Made by a program: the position numbers and the translations under genes. The notes beneath the pieces were generated by a model. That model had not been told where the DNA came from. It made no database searches and saw only the letters and a list, made by a program, of their open reading frames with translations. From positions 2,418,001 to 2,482,000 of the forward strand of contig OY843611.1 of assembly GCA_963692995.1 (NCBI GenBank): DNA of 64,000 bases, given 5' to 3'. The number at the start of each line of letters is the position of its first letter. Position 1 is the first letter of the stretch. Shown one piece after another: positions 28,701-37,587 of this stretch. This DNA comes from Bin87 sp963692995 (lineage in GTDB: Bacteria; Chloroflexota; Dehalococcoidia; Lucifugimonadales; UBA3495).

Positions 28701-30098
28701 GTGAAGGTCACCAGGGAAAATTCATCACCCATTGAAGTCACGCTGACGGTGGAATTAGCCACCGAGGACGAGAACCCCTTCATCGACCGGTCCTACCGCC
28801 GGGCCGTTTCGCGCCTTAACATCCCGGGCTTTCGCCGTGGCCGCGCCCCTCGTCATATCGTGGAAAGCATGGTGGGACGGGTCGCTCTGTTGCAGGAAGC
28901 TCTGGAGTTCATGGTCCCCGAAACCCTGGACAAAGTCCTTCAGGATGAAGCGGTATCGGCCTTCGCCGAACCGAGCATCGAGGTCACTGACCTGGAACCG
29001 GTTTCTTTTACGGCCAAGGTTCCCCTGGAGCCCACCGTTGACCTGGGCGACTACCGGTCTATCCGCGTTGAATCGGAAGCCGCAAGCGTTGCCGACGAAG
29101 AAATCGAAAACGTGCTCCAGCGATTGCAGGAAGAGCAGGCCCTTTGGGAACCCGTTGCAAGGGCGGCGCAATATGGCGACCGCCTGAACATCAATGTCCA
29201 CGGAACTATGGACCAAGAGATCGTGGTGGAGGACGAGGACGTAGAGTACGTCCCCAACGAAGAGAACGTGCTGCCATTCCCCGGCTTTGCTCCCAACTTG
29301 GTCGGCCTGGCCGAAGATGCCGAAACCGAGTTCAGCATAACGGTGCCGGCGGATTATCCCAGAGAGCAGTACGCCGGACAGGAAATCGATTTCAAGGTAT
29401 CCGTGCTGTCGGTGAAGGAAAAGAACCTGCCCGAACTGGATGACGAGTTTGCTAAATCCGTGGGCCAGGGCTTCGACGACCTCGCCTCGCTCCGAACCAA
29501 TGTCCAGGAATCTTTGACCACCCAGGCCGAAGCGACGGCCCGCAACGAACTGGAGCAGAAAAGCCTGGAAGCCCTCTGCGATGCTGCCGTGGTGAACGCC
29601 TCGTCAATCCTCTACGAGCGGGAGCTCGACGCGATGGTCGCCGACCGCGAGCGAATGTTGCGACAGCAGGGCTTGGACCTGCCTACCTACCTGCGATTCG
29701 TGGGCAAAACCGACGCAGAGTTCATGGATGAAATGCGTCCCACCGCCGAAAGGCGCCTGGTCAGCGGTCTGGTCCTGCGGAAACTGGCTGAAGTCGAGGA
29801 AATCGAGATCACCGACGACGACGTGCAATCCGAAGCCGACCGCCTGCTGGGGTTGTCCACCGGCGAAGCAGCGGAAGAGACGACCAACCCGGAAGAGACG
29901 GCCAACCCGGAAGAGACGGCCAATCTCGACTCCCTCCGCGAGTTCCTCGGCTCCGAGTCCACGCGAGACAACATCCGCTCCAGCCTGCACAGCCGTCGCG
30001 TCATGGAGCGCCTAACCGACATCACCCAGGGCAAAATCGACGCCGACGAACCGCCAGCCGCGGTTGCCGGCGAGGACGATGCCGCGGCGCCGGCCTGA
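28701..30098 (+). CDS. tig: Trigger factor
   Basis: 465 residues from GTG at 28701, ten bases after GAGGAG; the longer frame from 28608 is not supported. Trigger factor is a ribosome-bound chaperone with peptidyl-prolyl isomerase activity. The ribosome-docking signature is LNIPGFRRGRAPRHIVES; the isomerase domain covers about 150-240 (GDRLNINVHGTM; LPFPGFAPNLVGLAEDAETE); the helical arms follow. Near residue 390 is a three-fold 18-base repeat giving repeated EETANP units, and an acidic tail closes the protein. It is first in the tig-clpP-clpP-clpX run. Confidence 0.95.
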   Translation: MKVTRENSSPIEVTLTVELATEDENPFIDRSYRRAVSRLNIPGFRRGRAPRHIVESMVGRVALLQEALEFMVPETLDKVLQDEAVSAFAEPSIEVTDLEPVSFTAKVPLEPTVDLGDYRSIRVESEAASVADEEIENVLQRLQEEQALWEPVARAAQYGDRLNINVHGTMDQEIVVEDEDVEYVPNEENVLPFPGFAPNLVGLAEDAETEFSITVPADYPREQYAGQEIDFKVSVLSVKEKNLPELDDEFAKSVGQGFDDLASLRTNVQESLTTQAEATARNELEQKSLEALCDAAVVNASSILYERELDAMVADRERMLRQQGLDLPTYLRFVGKTDAEFMDEMRPTAERRLVSGLVLRKLAEVEEIEITDDDVQSEADRLLGLSTGEAAEETTNPEETANPEETANLDSLREFLGSESTRDNIRSSLHSRRVMERLTDITQGKIDADEPPAAVAGEDDAAAPA

Positions 30099-30131
30099 TC
30101 CCGTCGCCAACAACTCCAGGAGACACTCCCA

Positions 30132-30779
30132 ATGTCGCATTTGCCAGATCCTGCGGGATGCCCGATGCCAGCCAACATCATTCCGGGGATTATCCGACCC
30201 ACCAAGGAAGGCGAACGCGCCTTCAATCCTTACTCCCTGCTGCTCCAGGCTCGCATCATCTATTTGGGCACGCCGGTGGATGACGATGTTTCCAACGCCA
30301 TCGTGTCCCAGTTGCTTTACTTGAGTTGGGATAACCCGGATGAAGATATTACCCTGTACATAAACTCCCCCGGCGGCTCCGTCCTGGACGGAATGGCGAT
30401 TTACGACACCATGCAGTTGATCAAGCCCGACGTAGCCACAATCTGCATCGGCAAGGCCGCCAGCATGGGCGCGGTGCTGCTCTCGGGCGGCGCCAAGGGC
30501 AAACGCTACTGCACGCGCAACTCCACCATCCTCATCCACCAGGTGATGGGCGGCATCCAGGGTTCCGCTTCGGACATTGAGATCACCGCCCAGGAGATCC
30601 TGCGATTGCGCGAGCGCTTGAATACCATTCTATCGGAAAACTGTAGCCAGCCCTTCGATAAGGTTTCCCGGGATTCCGACCGAGACTATTGGATGGACGC
30701 CGAGGCGGGGGTGGAATACGGCATCGTTGACCACGTTATGGATCAACTTCCCGACGCGTTCAACCGCGCCGTCGCCTAG
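30132..30779 (+). CDS. clpP: ATP-dependent Clp protease proteolytic subunit (first copy)
   Basis: 215 residues; ATG at 30132 has AGGAG nine bases upstream. The catalytic triad is in place: S111 in GKAASMGAVLL, H136 in ILIHQ, and D185 in DSDRDYWM. The substrate-contact strand YINSPGGSVLDG is present. ClpP forms a barrel of serine protease subunits fed by ClpX. It is 45-50% like its neighbour by eye, so the two probably form a mixed ClpP1P2 particle. It lies 33 bases after tig and 56 before the second copy. Confidence 0.96.
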   Translation: MSHLPDPAGCPMPANIIPGIIRPTKEGERAFNPYSLLLQARIIYLGTPVDDDVSNAIVSQLLYLSWDNPDEDITLYINSPGGSVLDGMAIYDTMQLIKPDVATICIGKAASMGAVLLSGGAKGKRYCTRNSTILIHQVMGGIQGSASDIEITAQEILRLRERLNTILSENCSQPFDKVSRDSDRDYWMDAEAGVEYGIVDHVMDQLPDAFNRAVA

Positions 30780-30835
30780 CAACACCCGGCCGGCCTTCCA
30801 CCCCGAACCACTCCGCCATTCAACAGGAGACCCCA

Positions 30836-31486
30836 ATGGCCGTTCCCTTTGCAGATCCTCCCTTGGAGCCGCCCACCAACATCGTCCCCATGGTCATCGA
30901 GACCAGTCCCCGGGGCGAGCGGGCTTTCGACATCTATTCGCTTTTGCTGCGCGAGCGCATCATCTACCTGGGCACGCCCATCACCGACCAGGTGGCCAAC
31001 GTCATCATCGCGCAACTGCTCTATCTGGAGCGCGAAGACCGGGACCGGGACATCAGCCTGTACATCAATAGCCCCGGCGGCTACATCGCCTCCGGCCTCG
31101 CCATCCTGGACACCATGCGGCTGATCAACTCCCCGGTGTCCACGATCTGCGTCGGCACCGCGGCCAGCATGGCCACCGTGCTGCTGGCTAACGGCGAGAA
31201 GGGCAAACGCTATTGCCTGACCAACTCCACCGTTCATATGCACCAGCCCAACGTGGGCAGTTTCCAGGGGCAAGCCGCGGACATCGAAATCCAGGCCAAG
31301 GAAATTGTCCGCCTCAAAGAACGGCTCAACAAGATACTGTCCGAGGCCACCGGACAAACCATCGAAAAGATCGCCGATGACACCGACCGCGACTTCTTCC
31401 TGACCGCCGAAGAAGCCATCGAATACGGGATCATTGACGAGATACTCGGCGCCCCGGAAGCAGCAGTTACCGCCGAAGCGGCCTGA
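30836..31486 (+). CDS. clpP: ATP-dependent Clp protease proteolytic subunit (second copy)
   Basis: 216 residues; ATG at 30836 follows AGGAGACCCCA. S111 (GTAASMATVLL), H136 (VHMHQPNVG) and D186 (DDTDRDFFL) form the triad. It keeps the classical HQP and YINSPGGYI motifs, so it is the more canonical of the pair. An alanine/glutamate tail ends the protein. Together with the upstream copy and clpX it makes a complete ClpXP set. Confidence 0.96.
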   Translation: MAVPFADPPLEPPTNIVPMVIETSPRGERAFDIYSLLLRERIIYLGTPITDQVANVIIAQLLYLEREDRDRDISLYINSPGGYIASGLAILDTMRLINSPVSTICVGTAASMATVLLANGEKGKRYCLTNSTVHMHQPNVGSFQGQAADIEIQAKEIVRLKERLNKILSEATGQTIEKIADDTDRDFFLTAEEAIEYGIIDEILGAPEAAVTAEAA

Positions 31487-31535
31487 TTCCCGGCTCTGCC
31501 ACACCTCAACTCTCCCTCAGCCTCAGTGCCGCGCC

Positions 31536-32918
31536 ATGACCACCGGTAGCCGCAACGCCAACCGTTGCGTCTTTTGCAGTAGCCCGTCTCCACAGAACCG
31601 GCTGATGCGTCCCCCGGGACAGAGCCGGGGCGGCATCTGTTTCGACTGCATACGGGAACTGGCGAACTACGTGGCCGAACGTGGGGGCAAGAAAGGGCGC
31701 GGCTCCGGCGATGCCCCGGCGCCTCACGGCAACACCCAAGTTGAGGCCACGGAACCGGCCAGTGTCAAATCCGGCCCTTCCCGCCGCACTGTGGTCCCTC
31801 GGGAGATCTGCGCCAGCCTGGACTCCTACGTCATTGGACAGGAAAAGGCCAAAAAGACCCTCGCCGTCGCCGTGTACAACCACTTCAAGCGGATTCGAGA
31901 CGAAGCCCCCTCCCGGGATGTTGAGGTGCAAAAATCCAACATCCTGCTCATTGGCCCCACCGGGTCGGGCAAAACCCTGCTGGCGGAAACGCTGGCTCGA
32001 ACCCTGGAAGTCCCCTTCGCCATCTGCGACGCCACTTCGCTCACCGAGTCGGGATACGTGGGCGAGGATGTGGAAAATATCCTGCTCCGACTGATCCAAT
32101 CTGCCGATTGGGATGTACCGCGAGCCGAACAGGGAATAATCTACATCGACGAACTTGACAAGATCGCTCGTAAAGAAGGGGTCAATCGCTCCATCACCCG
32201 CGACGTAGCCGGCGAAGGGGTACAGCAGGAACTCCTCAAAATCATCGAGGGCTGCACTGCCAACGTTCCACCCCAAGGTGGTCGCAAGCACCCGCACCAG
32301 GAGATGTTGCAGATCAACACCCGCAACATCCTTTTCATCTGCGGCGGCGCCTTCGACGGCTTGCAGGAGATAATATCAAAGCGCGTCTCTTCCGGTTCCT
32401 CCATGGGTTTTCTGGCCCAAAGCCCGGAGCGTCCCAGCAAAGGCGGGAACGGTACGGCAACGCTGGAGCAAGTCACCCCGGAGGACTTGCTCCAGTTCGG
32501 CTTTATCCCGGAACTGGTGGGCCGGCTGCCCGTCGTGTCGGCGCTACAACCGCTGGATCGGGACGATCTGGTGCGAGTGCTCGTCGAGCCGAAGAACGCC
32601 ATCGTCAAGCAATACCAGCGGCTTTTCCAACTGGACAACGTCCGGCTGGAGTTCACCGACGACGCGCTTTTAGCGGCCTCGGAGCGCGCCTTGACCTACC
32701 AAACCGGGGCCCGGATCCTGCGTCACATTGTCGAAGACACCCTGCTTGAGGTGATGTACGAACTTCCGTCGCTCGCCGACATTGGCCGGTGCGTCGTCCA
32801 TGGGGACGCTATCCGCGGCGAAGCATCGCCGCGCCTGTACCGCCGCGAGGGCGGCCGTTACCTGACCCTAAGCTCCGCCATTGCCCGGGCAGCTACGCTG
32901 CAAAAGAAGTCCGCTTAA
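31536..32918 (+). CDS. clpX: ATP-dependent Clp protease ATPase subunit ClpX
   Basis: 460 residues from ATG at 31536, without a strong ribosome site. An N-terminal zinc-binding domain has C11, C14, C35 and C38 (CVFC...CFDC). Walker A is GPTGSGKT at about 140-147, Walker B IIYIDELDKIARKEG, and pore-loop and sensor parts follow (GEGVQQELLKIIEG; FIPELVGRLPVVSAL). ClpX unfolds proteins and feeds ClpP. The SAM-less linker 50-85 is longer than in E. coli. The 3' end overlaps the convergent formyltransferase-like gene by four bases. Confidence 0.97.
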   Translation: MTTGSRNANRCVFCSSPSPQNRLMRPPGQSRGGICFDCIRELANYVAERGGKKGRGSGDAPAPHGNTQVEATEPASVKSGPSRRTVVPREICASLDSYVIGQEKAKKTLAVAVYNHFKRIRDEAPSRDVEVQKSNILLIGPTGSGKTLLAETLARTLEVPFAICDATSLTESGYVGEDVENILLRLIQSADWDVPRAEQGIIYIDELDKIARKEGVNRSITRDVAGEGVQQELLKIIEGCTANVPPQGGRKHPHQEMLQINTRNILFICGGAFDGLQEIISKRVSSGSSMGFLAQSPERPSKGGNGTATLEQVTPEDLLQFGFIPELVGRLPVVSALQPLDRDDLVRVLVEPKNAIVKQYQRLFQLDNVRLEFTDDALLAASERALTYQTGARILRHIVEDTLLEVMYELPSLADIGRCVVHGDAIRGEASPRLYRREGGRYLTLSSAIARAATLQKKSA

Positions 32919-33739
32919 GCGGCGTCTTCAGCGGCAATGGCCGCCTCTATTTCTTCAGTTAGTGGCAGACCACTGGGATACCGCTGCCGCAAATCGTCGC
33001 CGCCCGTATCCAACGCTTGCCCCGGCTTGACCATCAAACGACCTTCGGCAACCGCCTGGAGCGTGGCCAGCAGGAGATGGGGTTCCCGACGATAGCCTTC
33101 GGCGCGGATGCGCTGGAACAGCGGGTTCTGTTCGCCCTCGACGGCCGGCATGTCGGCCACGTCCCGCCCGGACAGCGCAAGCCAGTCCGCGTCAAAAGCG
33201 CCGCCCACGATGGGCACCACGCAATGGGACAGGACGGGCCCCCGGTCAACCTCCTCGGTGGCCAGGTGGATCATTGCCCCGGTTCGGGTGGCCCGCGTCT
33301 CAATTAGCTGCCAAATGACCGATTGCCACGTTCCGATGGGGCCGTCCGGCAGCGCGCCGTGCAGGTTCAACAGCGGGTAGCGCCGACACATTGCGCCGCT
33401 GCAAATCAGCATATAGCCGGCCAGCACGCAAACGTCGGGCCGGTAATCCCGCAAAAGCTCCATCACGTCGTGGTCAAATCCATCACGGTGCCGAGCCATC
33501 CCGCCGCCGCCGTGCTCGCGGCGATAACGGCTCGACGACAGCGTCACCAGGGGTAGGCCGCGAGAACGCACCAACTCGAAAAACGCATCGGAACCCTCCG
33601 CTTCACCTGGTTCCCGGTTGCTGAAAACAAACTCAATGTCCGCTTTCAATCGGCCATCAGCGATGGCATTGCAGAAAAAACGCAGCAGGCCGCGCGAACC
33701 CTCGCCCCGACCGGTGGAAAACCAGCCTATCCGCAGCAC
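32915..33739 (-). CDS. Formyltransferase-fold protein (PurN-like)
   Basis: 274 residues from GTG at 33739 (GGGGGA five bases upstream). The N-terminal half resembles phosphoribosylglycinamide formyltransferase: IGWFSTGRGEGSRGLLRF, EFVFSNREPGE, DVCVLAGYMLICSGAM, LNLHGALPDGPIGTW with the Asn and His of the active site, and the distal D in TEEVDRGPVLSHCVVP. The signature NLHGALP replaces the usual NIHPSLLP. The C-terminal 70 residues are a helical extension not found in PurN. Substrate is uncertain; de novo purine synthesis genes are absent nearby. It closes the operon after xseB. Confidence 0.75.
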   Translation of the reverse strand: MLRIGWFSTGRGEGSRGLLRFFCNAIADGRLKADIEFVFSNREPGEAEGSDAFFELVRSRGLPLVTLSSSRYRREHGGGGMARHRDGFDHDVMELLRDYRPDVCVLAGYMLICSGAMCRRYPLLNLHGALPDGPIGTWQSVIWQLIETRATRTGAMIHLATEEVDRGPVLSHCVVPIVGGAFDADWLALSGRDVADMPAVEGEQNPLFQRIRAEGYRREPHLLLATLQAVAEGRLMVKPGQALDTGGDDLRQRYPSGLPLTEEIEAAIAAEDAA

Positions 33740-33766
33740 GACATCCCCCTGGTTCGCGCCGAACCC

Positions 33767-34099
33767 TCAGAATGGCGCGTCATCATCGTCGAAGAGCGAC
33801 GGATCGTCCGGATCCAGCGGGGGCGGCAGGTCCCATTCGTCGTCATCCGCTGACGCGCCGTCGGTTGACGCCACGTTCCCCCGACCGTCTCCGATTTGAG
33901 TGATGCGGAGTTCCGTTTCGTTGAGCAGCTGCTGGCATCGACTGGCCAACTCCATGCCCTGGCGGTACAGCAGTTCCGAGTCGGTCAGCGACAGTTCGCC
34001 CTGTTCCAGCCGGGCAACCGTGTCCTCGAGTCGGCGGTAGGCTTCCTCGAACGGTAAGGCGGCCAGCTCGTCAAGCCACTCTGCGGCAGAATCGGTCAT
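33767..34099 (-). CDS. xseB: Exodeoxyribonuclease VII small subunit
   Basis: 110 residues; ATG at 34099 has GGGAG nine bases upstream. The XseB helix pair is plain: LPFEEAYRRLEDTVARLEQG and ELSLTDSELLYRQGMELASRCQQLLNETELRI. A long, very acidic tail (DDDEWDLPPPLDPDDPSLFDDDDAPF region) extends beyond the family's usual end. It pairs with XseA encoded just upstream to degrade single-stranded DNA. Confidence 0.93.
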   Translation of the reverse strand: MTDSAAEWLDELAALPFEEAYRRLEDTVARLEQGELSLTDSELLYRQGMELASRCQQLLNETELRITQIGDGRGNVASTDGASADDDEWDLPPPLDPDDPSLFDDDDAPF

Positions 34100-34123
34100 G
34101 ATGCAGGTCTCCCGACCGCCGGA

Positions 34124-35455
34124 TTACAGAAGCGGCCGCATGGCGGGTGGCGGTGTGGCGGACTGCCGGCGCCGCGAGCCGCCGGATCGATCGTTGCGGA
34201 CGTCGCTGCTATCCCCGCGACTGATCTCGGCGGGCGGGGGTTCGACAGCCGGCGCATTGCCCGCCGCCTTCCGGCCGGCAATTGCATCCAAGGAGCCGCC
34301 GGCCAGGGTTATGTCCAGCGCCGCTCCGTCCAAAACCTGATCCGGAGCAGTGAGCACGGAGCTATCTTCGGCGCGACGCACCACCGCGTAACCGCGCCGG
34401 AGTGTGGCAGCGGGATCAAGCGCCGCCAGTTTGGCCTCCAGCGTCGCCACATCCCGCTGAAGCCATTCCCGCCTCAGCCGCATGGCGGCGAAACCTCGTT
34501 CCGTCAGTTCGTCGATCTGCCGACGCAACAGGCCCAGGTCCGGCGTCCGGCGTTGCAGACGTTGCCGCAGGGATTCCAGCCGGCTGCGCCGCCCGCCTAC
34601 GCCGGCAGTCGTCGCCGACATCATCTGTTGCCGCGCGCCGAAGATGTTGGCTAACAGTTGGTTCCGATCAGGCGTGGCCAGTTCCGCCGCTGCCGAAGGG
34701 GTTGGCGCACGGCGGTCGGCGACGTCGTCGGCAATGGTATAGTCGGTTTCGTGGCCTACGCCGGACACCACGGGGATGCCGGAGGCGAATATGGCCCGAG
34801 CCACGCCCTCGGAATTGAAACACCACAGATCTTCCAACGACCCTCCGCCCCGCGCCAGGATGATAACGTCAACCGGCCCGGCATCGTTCAGGTTTGCGAT
34901 GGCTCTGGCAATCTGTTCGGCGGCCAGGTCGCCCTGAACCGCCGACGGCGACAAACGGAGTTCGGCCAGCGGATACCGCCGGCCCACCACATTCCGGATG
35001 TCCTGCCAAACCGCGCCACTGGGGGAGGTCACCACGCCGATAACGCGGGGGAACATCGGCAGCGGACGCTTGCGGGAGGGATCGAACAATCCCTCCGCCT
35101 CCAGCTGCTGTCGCAACCGCGCCAGTTCCAGGGTCAGGGCGCCGGCGCCCACCGGTAGCGCCGCCGCCACCTGCATATTGGCCTCGCCGGACGGAGGGTA
35201 GAAAGTGAAGTTGCCGCCGGCCAGGATCTCCTGCCCCTCTGCCAGATATTCCTGGCCGGAGCGGCCCCGGAACATGACGCAACGAATGCTGCTGCCATCC
35301 TCCCGCAAGCTGAAGTAGGAATGGCCGGAGGCCACGGTTCGCAGGTTGGCGATCTCGCCCTGTACCGTCAGGCGGGACAGCAGCCCGTCCGACTCAAGCC
35401 GGTCCTTGAGGTAGATGGCCACCTGGCTGACCGAGTGGACTACCGGCGACAACAT
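34124..35455 (-). CDS. xseA: Exodeoxyribonuclease VII large subunit
   Basis: 443 residues from ATG at 35455 (GGAG five bases upstream); the frame is open for 70 codons upstream inside efp. An N-terminal OB-fold (SVSQVAIYLKDRLESDG; LTVQGEIANLRTVASGHSYF) binds single strands. The catalytic domain contains VIILARGGGSLEDLWCFNSE, VSGVGHETDYTIADDVADRR and APTPSAAAELATP. A helical region and a basic, proline-rich tail follow. It starts 34 bases after efp and lies 24 bases before xseB. Confidence 0.95.
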   Translation of the reverse strand: MLSPVVHSVSQVAIYLKDRLESDGLLSRLTVQGEIANLRTVASGHSYFSLREDGSSIRCVMFRGRSGQEYLAEGQEILAGGNFTFYPPSGEANMQVAAALPVGAGALTLELARLRQQLEAEGLFDPSRKRPLPMFPRVIGVVTSPSGAVWQDIRNVVGRRYPLAELRLSPSAVQGDLAAEQIARAIANLNDAGPVDVIILARGGGSLEDLWCFNSEGVARAIFASGIPVVSGVGHETDYTIADDVADRRAPTPSAAAELATPDRNQLLANIFGARQQMMSATTAGVGGRRSRLESLRQRLQRRTPDLGLLRRQIDELTERGFAAMRLRREWLQRDVATLEAKLAALDPAATLRRGYAVVRRAEDSSVLTAPDQVLDGAALDITLAGGSLDAIAGRKAAGNAPAVEPPPAEISRGDSSDVRNDRSGGSRRRQSATPPPAMRPLL

Positions 35456-35489
35456 GGGCGCTCCACCGCTGCAACGCGCCGAGCGGGGC

Positions 35490-36056
35490 CTACGAGACCC
35501 GTTCCGAATAGGTGCCGTTGCGGGTGTCCACGCGAACGCGGGCGCCTGGGGTGATGAACATGGGTACGGTGATGCGCAGGCCGGTTTCCAGGGTAGCCGG
35601 CTTGTTGCCGCCCTGGGCGGTATCGCCCTTGAATGCCGGCGGAGTGTCCACCACTTGCAGATCAACGTGTATGGGCAGGTTCACGTTGATGGGGTTGCCC
35701 TTGTAGAACACCAATTCGACCATCATGCTCTCGGTCAAGTAGCCCAAGGCGTCCCCCAGTTGCTCAGGGGTCAATTCGTGCTGGTCAAAGGTTTCCTGGT
35801 CCATAAAGTAGTAGTGGGAACCGTCGGTGTAGAGGTACTGGGTTTCCCGGTTGTCCACCGCGGCCACGCTGAACGCCGTGTCGTAGCGCTGGAAGGTGCG
35901 CTCGATGACCGTCCCGTTGATGAGGTTGCGCATCTTGATGCGTGTCACCGGAGCGCGTTGCTGCATCTTGTGCCGCTCGTAATCCATCACCTGCCACGGC
36001 TGGTTTTCCAGCTCGATGACCATGCCCTTGTTCAAATCGCCAAAGTTGATGCTCAT
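35490..36056 (-). CDS. efp: Elongation factor P with a non-canonical tip loop
   Basis: 188 residues, the standard EF-P length; ATG at 36056 has AAGGGGA eight bases upstream. Three beta-barrel domains are clear: FGDLNKGMVIELENQPWQVM, ERTFQRYDTAFSVAAVDNRE, and LETGLRITVPMFITPGARVRV with GTYSERVS at the end. EF-P relieves stalls at proline runs. The tip loop, normally KPGKG with a modified lysine, reads K30-M-Q-Q-R-A-P, placing glutamine 33 at the modified position and arginine 34 beside it. No EpmA/EpmB or EarP gene is seen nearby. Confidence 0.95.
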   Translation of the reverse strand: MSINFGDLNKGMVIELENQPWQVMDYERHKMQQRAPVTRIKMRNLINGTVIERTFQRYDTAFSVAAVDNRETQYLYTDGSHYYFMDQETFDQHELTPEQLGDALGYLTESMMVELVFYKGNPINVNLPIHVDLQVVDTPPAFKGDTAQGGNKPATLETGLRITVPMFITPGARVRVDTRNGTYSERVS

Positions 36057-36115
36057 GTTCGTGATCCCCTTGCGGTTCGCCCGCCGCTGCTTTCGCCTGC
36101 CGCTACTATTGAGAG

Positions 36116-36562
36116 TCAGCCGGCCTCGTCAGCGATGATGCCGGCCAGCGCTTCCAGCGCCGCAGTATAGCCTCTCCAACCCAACCCGGCAATTTGACCC
36201 AAGGCGGTATCGGCCAGCGCCGACCGCCGCCGCCACTCCTCGCGGGCGTGGATGTTGCTCAGATGCACCTCAACCACCGGAACCCCGGCATCGGTAAGGG
36301 CGTCTTTCAGCGACAGTCCGTAGTGGGTCAGGGCGCCGGCGTTCACCACAATGCCGTCAATTTGCCCAGCGCTCTCCTGCAAGCGATCGATGAGCGCCCC
36401 CTCGTGATTGGACTGAAAGCAGTCCACGGTGACGCCAAGATGCTCGGCCCGTTCCGCAATCCGCCGGTTGATCTCATCCAGCGTCAACGTGCCGTAGTGA
36501 TGCCGGTCACGCCGTCCCAGAGCGTTGAGGTTGGGCCCGTGCAGCACCAGGATGGCGGTCAT
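36116..36562 (-). CDS. aroQ: Type II 3-dehydroquinate dehydratase
   Basis: 148 residues, the usual length. It catalyses the third step of the shikimate pathway. Active-site parts are VLHGPNLNALGRRDRHHYG with the Arg and Tyr of the lid, QSNHEGALIDRLQE, IVVNAGALTHYGLSLKDAL, and VEVHLSNIHAREEWRR with the catalytic histidine. The ATG at 36562 overlaps the stop of the recombinase gene (ATGA), so the two are coupled. efp follows 59 bases later. Confidence 0.97.
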   Translation of the reverse strand: MTAILVLHGPNLNALGRRDRHHYGTLTLDEINRRIAERAEHLGVTVDCFQSNHEGALIDRLQESAGQIDGIVVNAGALTHYGLSLKDALTDAGVPVVEVHLSNIHAREEWRRRSALADTALGQIAGLGWRGYTAALEALAGIIADEAG

Positions 36563-37587
36563 GCGTCCGCGCTCGCAGCAGCGGCCGGCGGCGCGTCGCC
36601 CGCCGCGGTCGCCAGCGGATGGAAGTTCAAGTAGGCTCGTCGCGCTTCCTGCTTGGTGATGTGGGTATAGATCTGCGTGGTTGACACGCTGCTGTGTCCC
36701 AGCAATTCCTGGATGACCCGCAAATCGGCGTCGCCTTCCAGCATATGACTGGCGAAACTGTGCCGCAGCGTATGGGGGTGGATGCCTTCCTTGAGGCCGG
36801 CGCGGGCCGCGTAATCGCTAACGATTTTCTGGATGCTGCGACGGGACAACCGTTTCCCGTAGCGGTTCACGAACAGCGGGGCATCGGTTTCCGAACTGCC
36901 GGCGAGCCGCGGGCGGCCGTCGCTGAGATATTGGTCGAGAGCCTCCGCCGCCGCTTCTCCATACAGCGCCCAACGTTCTTTGTCGCCTTTACCCCGCACC
37001 AGGATTTCCCGACGCCCGTGATGCACGTCGCCCAGGTTCATCCCGTGAAGTTCGGCCAACCGAACTCCGCAGGCGTACAGCAACTCCATTATGGCGCGGG
37101 CGCGCAGTCCTTCGGGCGTCTCATCATCGTCGGCGGCGGCCAGCAACCTTTTTGCCTCGCCTTTTACCAGAAAGGTCGGGAGTGGCCTTTCCACTTTGAC
37201 TGGGAAAGACCGGGCCGACGGCACCGGCGTTGATTTGAACCAGCCCTCCTGTATCAGGAAGTTGTAGAAGGTGCGCAGGGCGGTCAGCTTGCGTACGATG
37301 CTGACCCGGGCGTATCCCGCCGGGCGCGGCCCGTCGGTACGGCCCACCGTAGCCAGGTGAGCCACGTAGGCCCGCAGCAATTGGCGATCCATGTCACGCA
37401 GATCATGCCCATGCTGGCGGCAGTAGGACAGAAACGTGTGCAGGTCGTCCAGATAGATCCGCCGGGTATTGTCCGACAGGGCCCGCTGACCGGTCAGGAA
37501 AAGGCTGTACCTTTCCAGAAGGTCCGCAGTAGCCGGAAAGCACTCCCGCGCCGGGCGCGGCGCAGCCGCTGTTGCATCAGTCGCCAA
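36559..37587 (-). CDS. Tyrosine recombinase, XerC/XerD type
   Basis: 342 residues, somewhat longer than typical Xer (about 300). The SAM-like core-binding domain spans about 20-135 and the catalytic domain about 145-325. All catalytic residues are visible: Arg in ACGVRLAELHGM, Lys in VRGKGDKERWALYG, HTLRHSFASHML, the second His in LLGHSSVSTTQIYTH, and the Tyr in that segment. It likely resolves chromosome dimers. It overlaps the topA stop by 11 bases and aroQ by four, so it sits in a housekeeping operon, not a mobile element. Confidence 0.93.
   Translation of the reverse strand: MATDATAAAPRPARECFPATADLLERYSLFLTGQRALSDNTRRIYLDDLHTFLSYCRQHGHDLRDMDRQLLRAYVAHLATVGRTDGPRPAGYARVSIVRKLTALRTFYNFLIQEGWFKSTPVPSARSFPVKVERPLPTFLVKGEAKRLLAAADDDETPEGLRARAIMELLYACGVRLAELHGMNLGDVHHGRREILVRGKGDKERWALYGEAAAEALDQYLSDGRPRLAGSSETDAPLFVNRYGKRLSRRSIQKIVSDYAARAGLKEGIHPHTLRHSFASHMLEGDADLRVIQELLGHSSVSTTQIYTHITKQEARRAYLNFHPLATAAGDAPPAAAASADA

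Noticed and set aside
36559..37587. Integrase of a mobile element
   Set aside because: It overlaps topA and aroQ in a housekeeping operon and has Xer features; no attachment site or cargo is evident.
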